A stretch of 64,000 nucleotides of DNA from Agrobacterium vaccinii (lineage in GTDB: Bacteria > Pseudomonadota > Alphaproteobacteria > Rhizobiales > Rhizobiaceae): NCBI RefSeq assembly GCF_021310995.1, contig NZ_CP054150.1:2604001-2668000 (forward strand), written 5' to 3'. A program made the position numbers and the translations under genes. A model generated the notes under the pieces. It did not search any database. It saw only the letters and a program-made list of their open reading frames with translations, and was not told where the DNA came from. Positions within the stretch are counted from its first letter, which is position 1; each line of letters starts with the position of its first letter. Below, one piece after another: positions 63,343 to 64,000 of the stretch.

Positions 63343-64000
63343 ATGACAATGCGTAAGGAATACGATCTGCTGGGGGCCAAGGACATTCCATCGGACGCCT
63401 ATTGGGGTGTGCACACGGCGCGCGCCGCAGAGAATTTTCAAATTACCGGAACGACCATTGGTCGCTACAGCTACATCATTCGCGGGCTGGCCTTCGTGAA
63501 GGAAGCCGCAGCACGCGCCAACAACGAGCTCGGTCTTTTGGACACTGACAGGTTGAATGCCATCGTGCAGGCCTGCCGGGAAATTCGCGACGGCGCTTTG
63601 CATGAGCAATTTATCGTCGATGTCATTCAGGGTGGTGCAGGCACCTCCACCAACATGAATGCAAACGAGGTCATCGCAAACCGCTCGCTTGAAATTCTGG
63701 GGCACGCGAAGGGCGACTATGCGCATCTGCACCCGAATGATCATGTCAATCTCAGCCAGTCGACCAACGACGCCTACCCGACAGCCATCAATGTTGCTCT
63801 GATCGAGGCCATCGACGAGCTTGCGGCATCCATGCTGGTCCTTCAGGATGCCTTCGAGCGCAAGGCGAAGGAATTCGATGGCATTCTCAAGGTCGGTCGC
63901 ACGCAACTTCAGGACGCTGTACCGATGACGCTCGGTCAGGAGTTCCGCACCTTCGCAATCATGCTGGGGGAAGACCGCCTACGGCTGATCGAATCCGCCG
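63343..64000 (+). CDS. aspA: Aspartate ammonia-lyase (aspartase), 5' part
   Basis: Converts aspartate to fumarate and ammonia. The first 219 residues are present and match the fumarase/aspartase superfamily: EYDLLGAKDIPSDAYWGVHTARA at the N terminus, GGAGTSTNMNANEVIANR at about 105, HVNLSQSTNDAYPTAIN and GRTQLQDAVPMTLGQE. The catalytic-loop signature GSSxMPxKxN lies beyond the window. GGAGGAG sits seven bases before ATG 63343. With asparaginase across the intergenic region it completes asparagine to fumarate; in Rhizobium the gene is called ansB. Confidence 0.93.
   Translation, partial: MTMRKEYDLLGAKDIPSDAYWGVHTARAAENFQITGTTIGRYSYIIRGLAFVKEAAARANNELGLLDTDRLNAIVQACREIRDGALHEQFIVDVIQGGAGTSTNMNANEVIANRSLEILGHAKGDYAHLHPNDHVNLSQSTNDAYPTAINVALIEAIDELAASMLVLQDAFERKAKEFDGILKVGRTQLQDAVPMTLGQEFRTFAIMLGEDRLRLIESA

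Noticed and set aside
1..64000. CRISPR array, tRNA, rRNA or insertion sequence
   Set aside because: I found no regular spaced repeats, cloverleaf-like genes, rRNA segments or transposase frames.

Overview
The window is a gene-dense, GC-rich chromosomal segment from an alphaproteobacterium of the Rhizobiales, most likely the Agrobacterium/Rhizobium group. The evidence is the complete PhyR-NepR-EcfG general stress response locus, many ABC uptake operons with short ATGA overlaps, a carboxyspermidine route to spermidine, ans-type asparagine catabolism genes, LspL-type sugar nucleotide enzymes and rhizobial-style intergenic inverted repeats. I see no rRNA, tRNA, CRISPR array, insertion sequence or phage genes. 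Both ends cut genes: a peptide permease at base 1 and an aspartase at base 64000.

Region by region. 1-5065 (minus strand): a dipeptide/oligopeptide ABC transporter with an M19 dipeptidase and a phosphoribosyltransferase, then an M20 amidohydrolase at 5172 (+). 6480-14179 (minus): one tightly packed operon encoding a LacI-type repressor, a PotABCD-type ABC transporter, a nucleoside hydrolase and adenine deaminase. It reads as import and breakdown of a purine nucleoside or nucleoside-like compound, with a perfect 16-bp operator before the repressor gene. 14297-18217: LysR regulator, glutaryl-CoA dehydrogenase and a (glutarate/succinate) semialdehyde dehydrogenase. 18278-22070 (minus): sulfate transporter. 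22216-28557: HIBYL-CoA hydrolase, small stress-type proteins, spermidine synthesis through carboxyspermidine, and GalE. 28578-35441 (minus): a pectin-fragment operon with two intracellular glycosidases and a CUT1 ABC transporter, with a divergent AraC regulator.

36780-42329 is the general stress response centre: a PRC-barrel protein, a membrane HWE kinase, a predicted C-rich-loop small RNA, a soluble HWE kinase, PhyR, NepR and EcfG. Sequences matching the EcfG promoter (GGAAC-N16/17-CGTT) lie in the correct orientation before the PRC-barrel gene, the small RNA, the soluble kinase and phyR. They also precede two distant genes in this window, a DUF883 operon at 26676 and the PQQ glucose dehydrogenase at 60582; nepR-ecfG has a looser match. 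The small RNA resembles Caulobacter GsrN in place, promoter and shape.

42386-49298: proline catabolism (PutR/PutA) and lysine-type aminoadipate semialdehyde dehydrogenase with its LysR regulator. 49315-53102: a class III cyclase, UDP-glucose dehydrogenase and a UDP-glucuronate epimerase. 53625-57290 (minus): a cobalamin riboswitch followed by a BtuFCD-like transporter and, translationally coupled to it, a pseudoazurin. 57466-64000: an exported protein, membrane glucose dehydrogenase, and asparaginase plus amino acid permease facing an aspartase across a region carrying a pair of matching 19-bp inverted sites.

Stretches over 300 bases without a gene: 26325-26675 (EcfG promoter and a long leader) and 56910-57465 (riboswitch, its expression platform, and a terminator). 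No feature was checked by database search; family names rest on motifs and general sequence resemblance.
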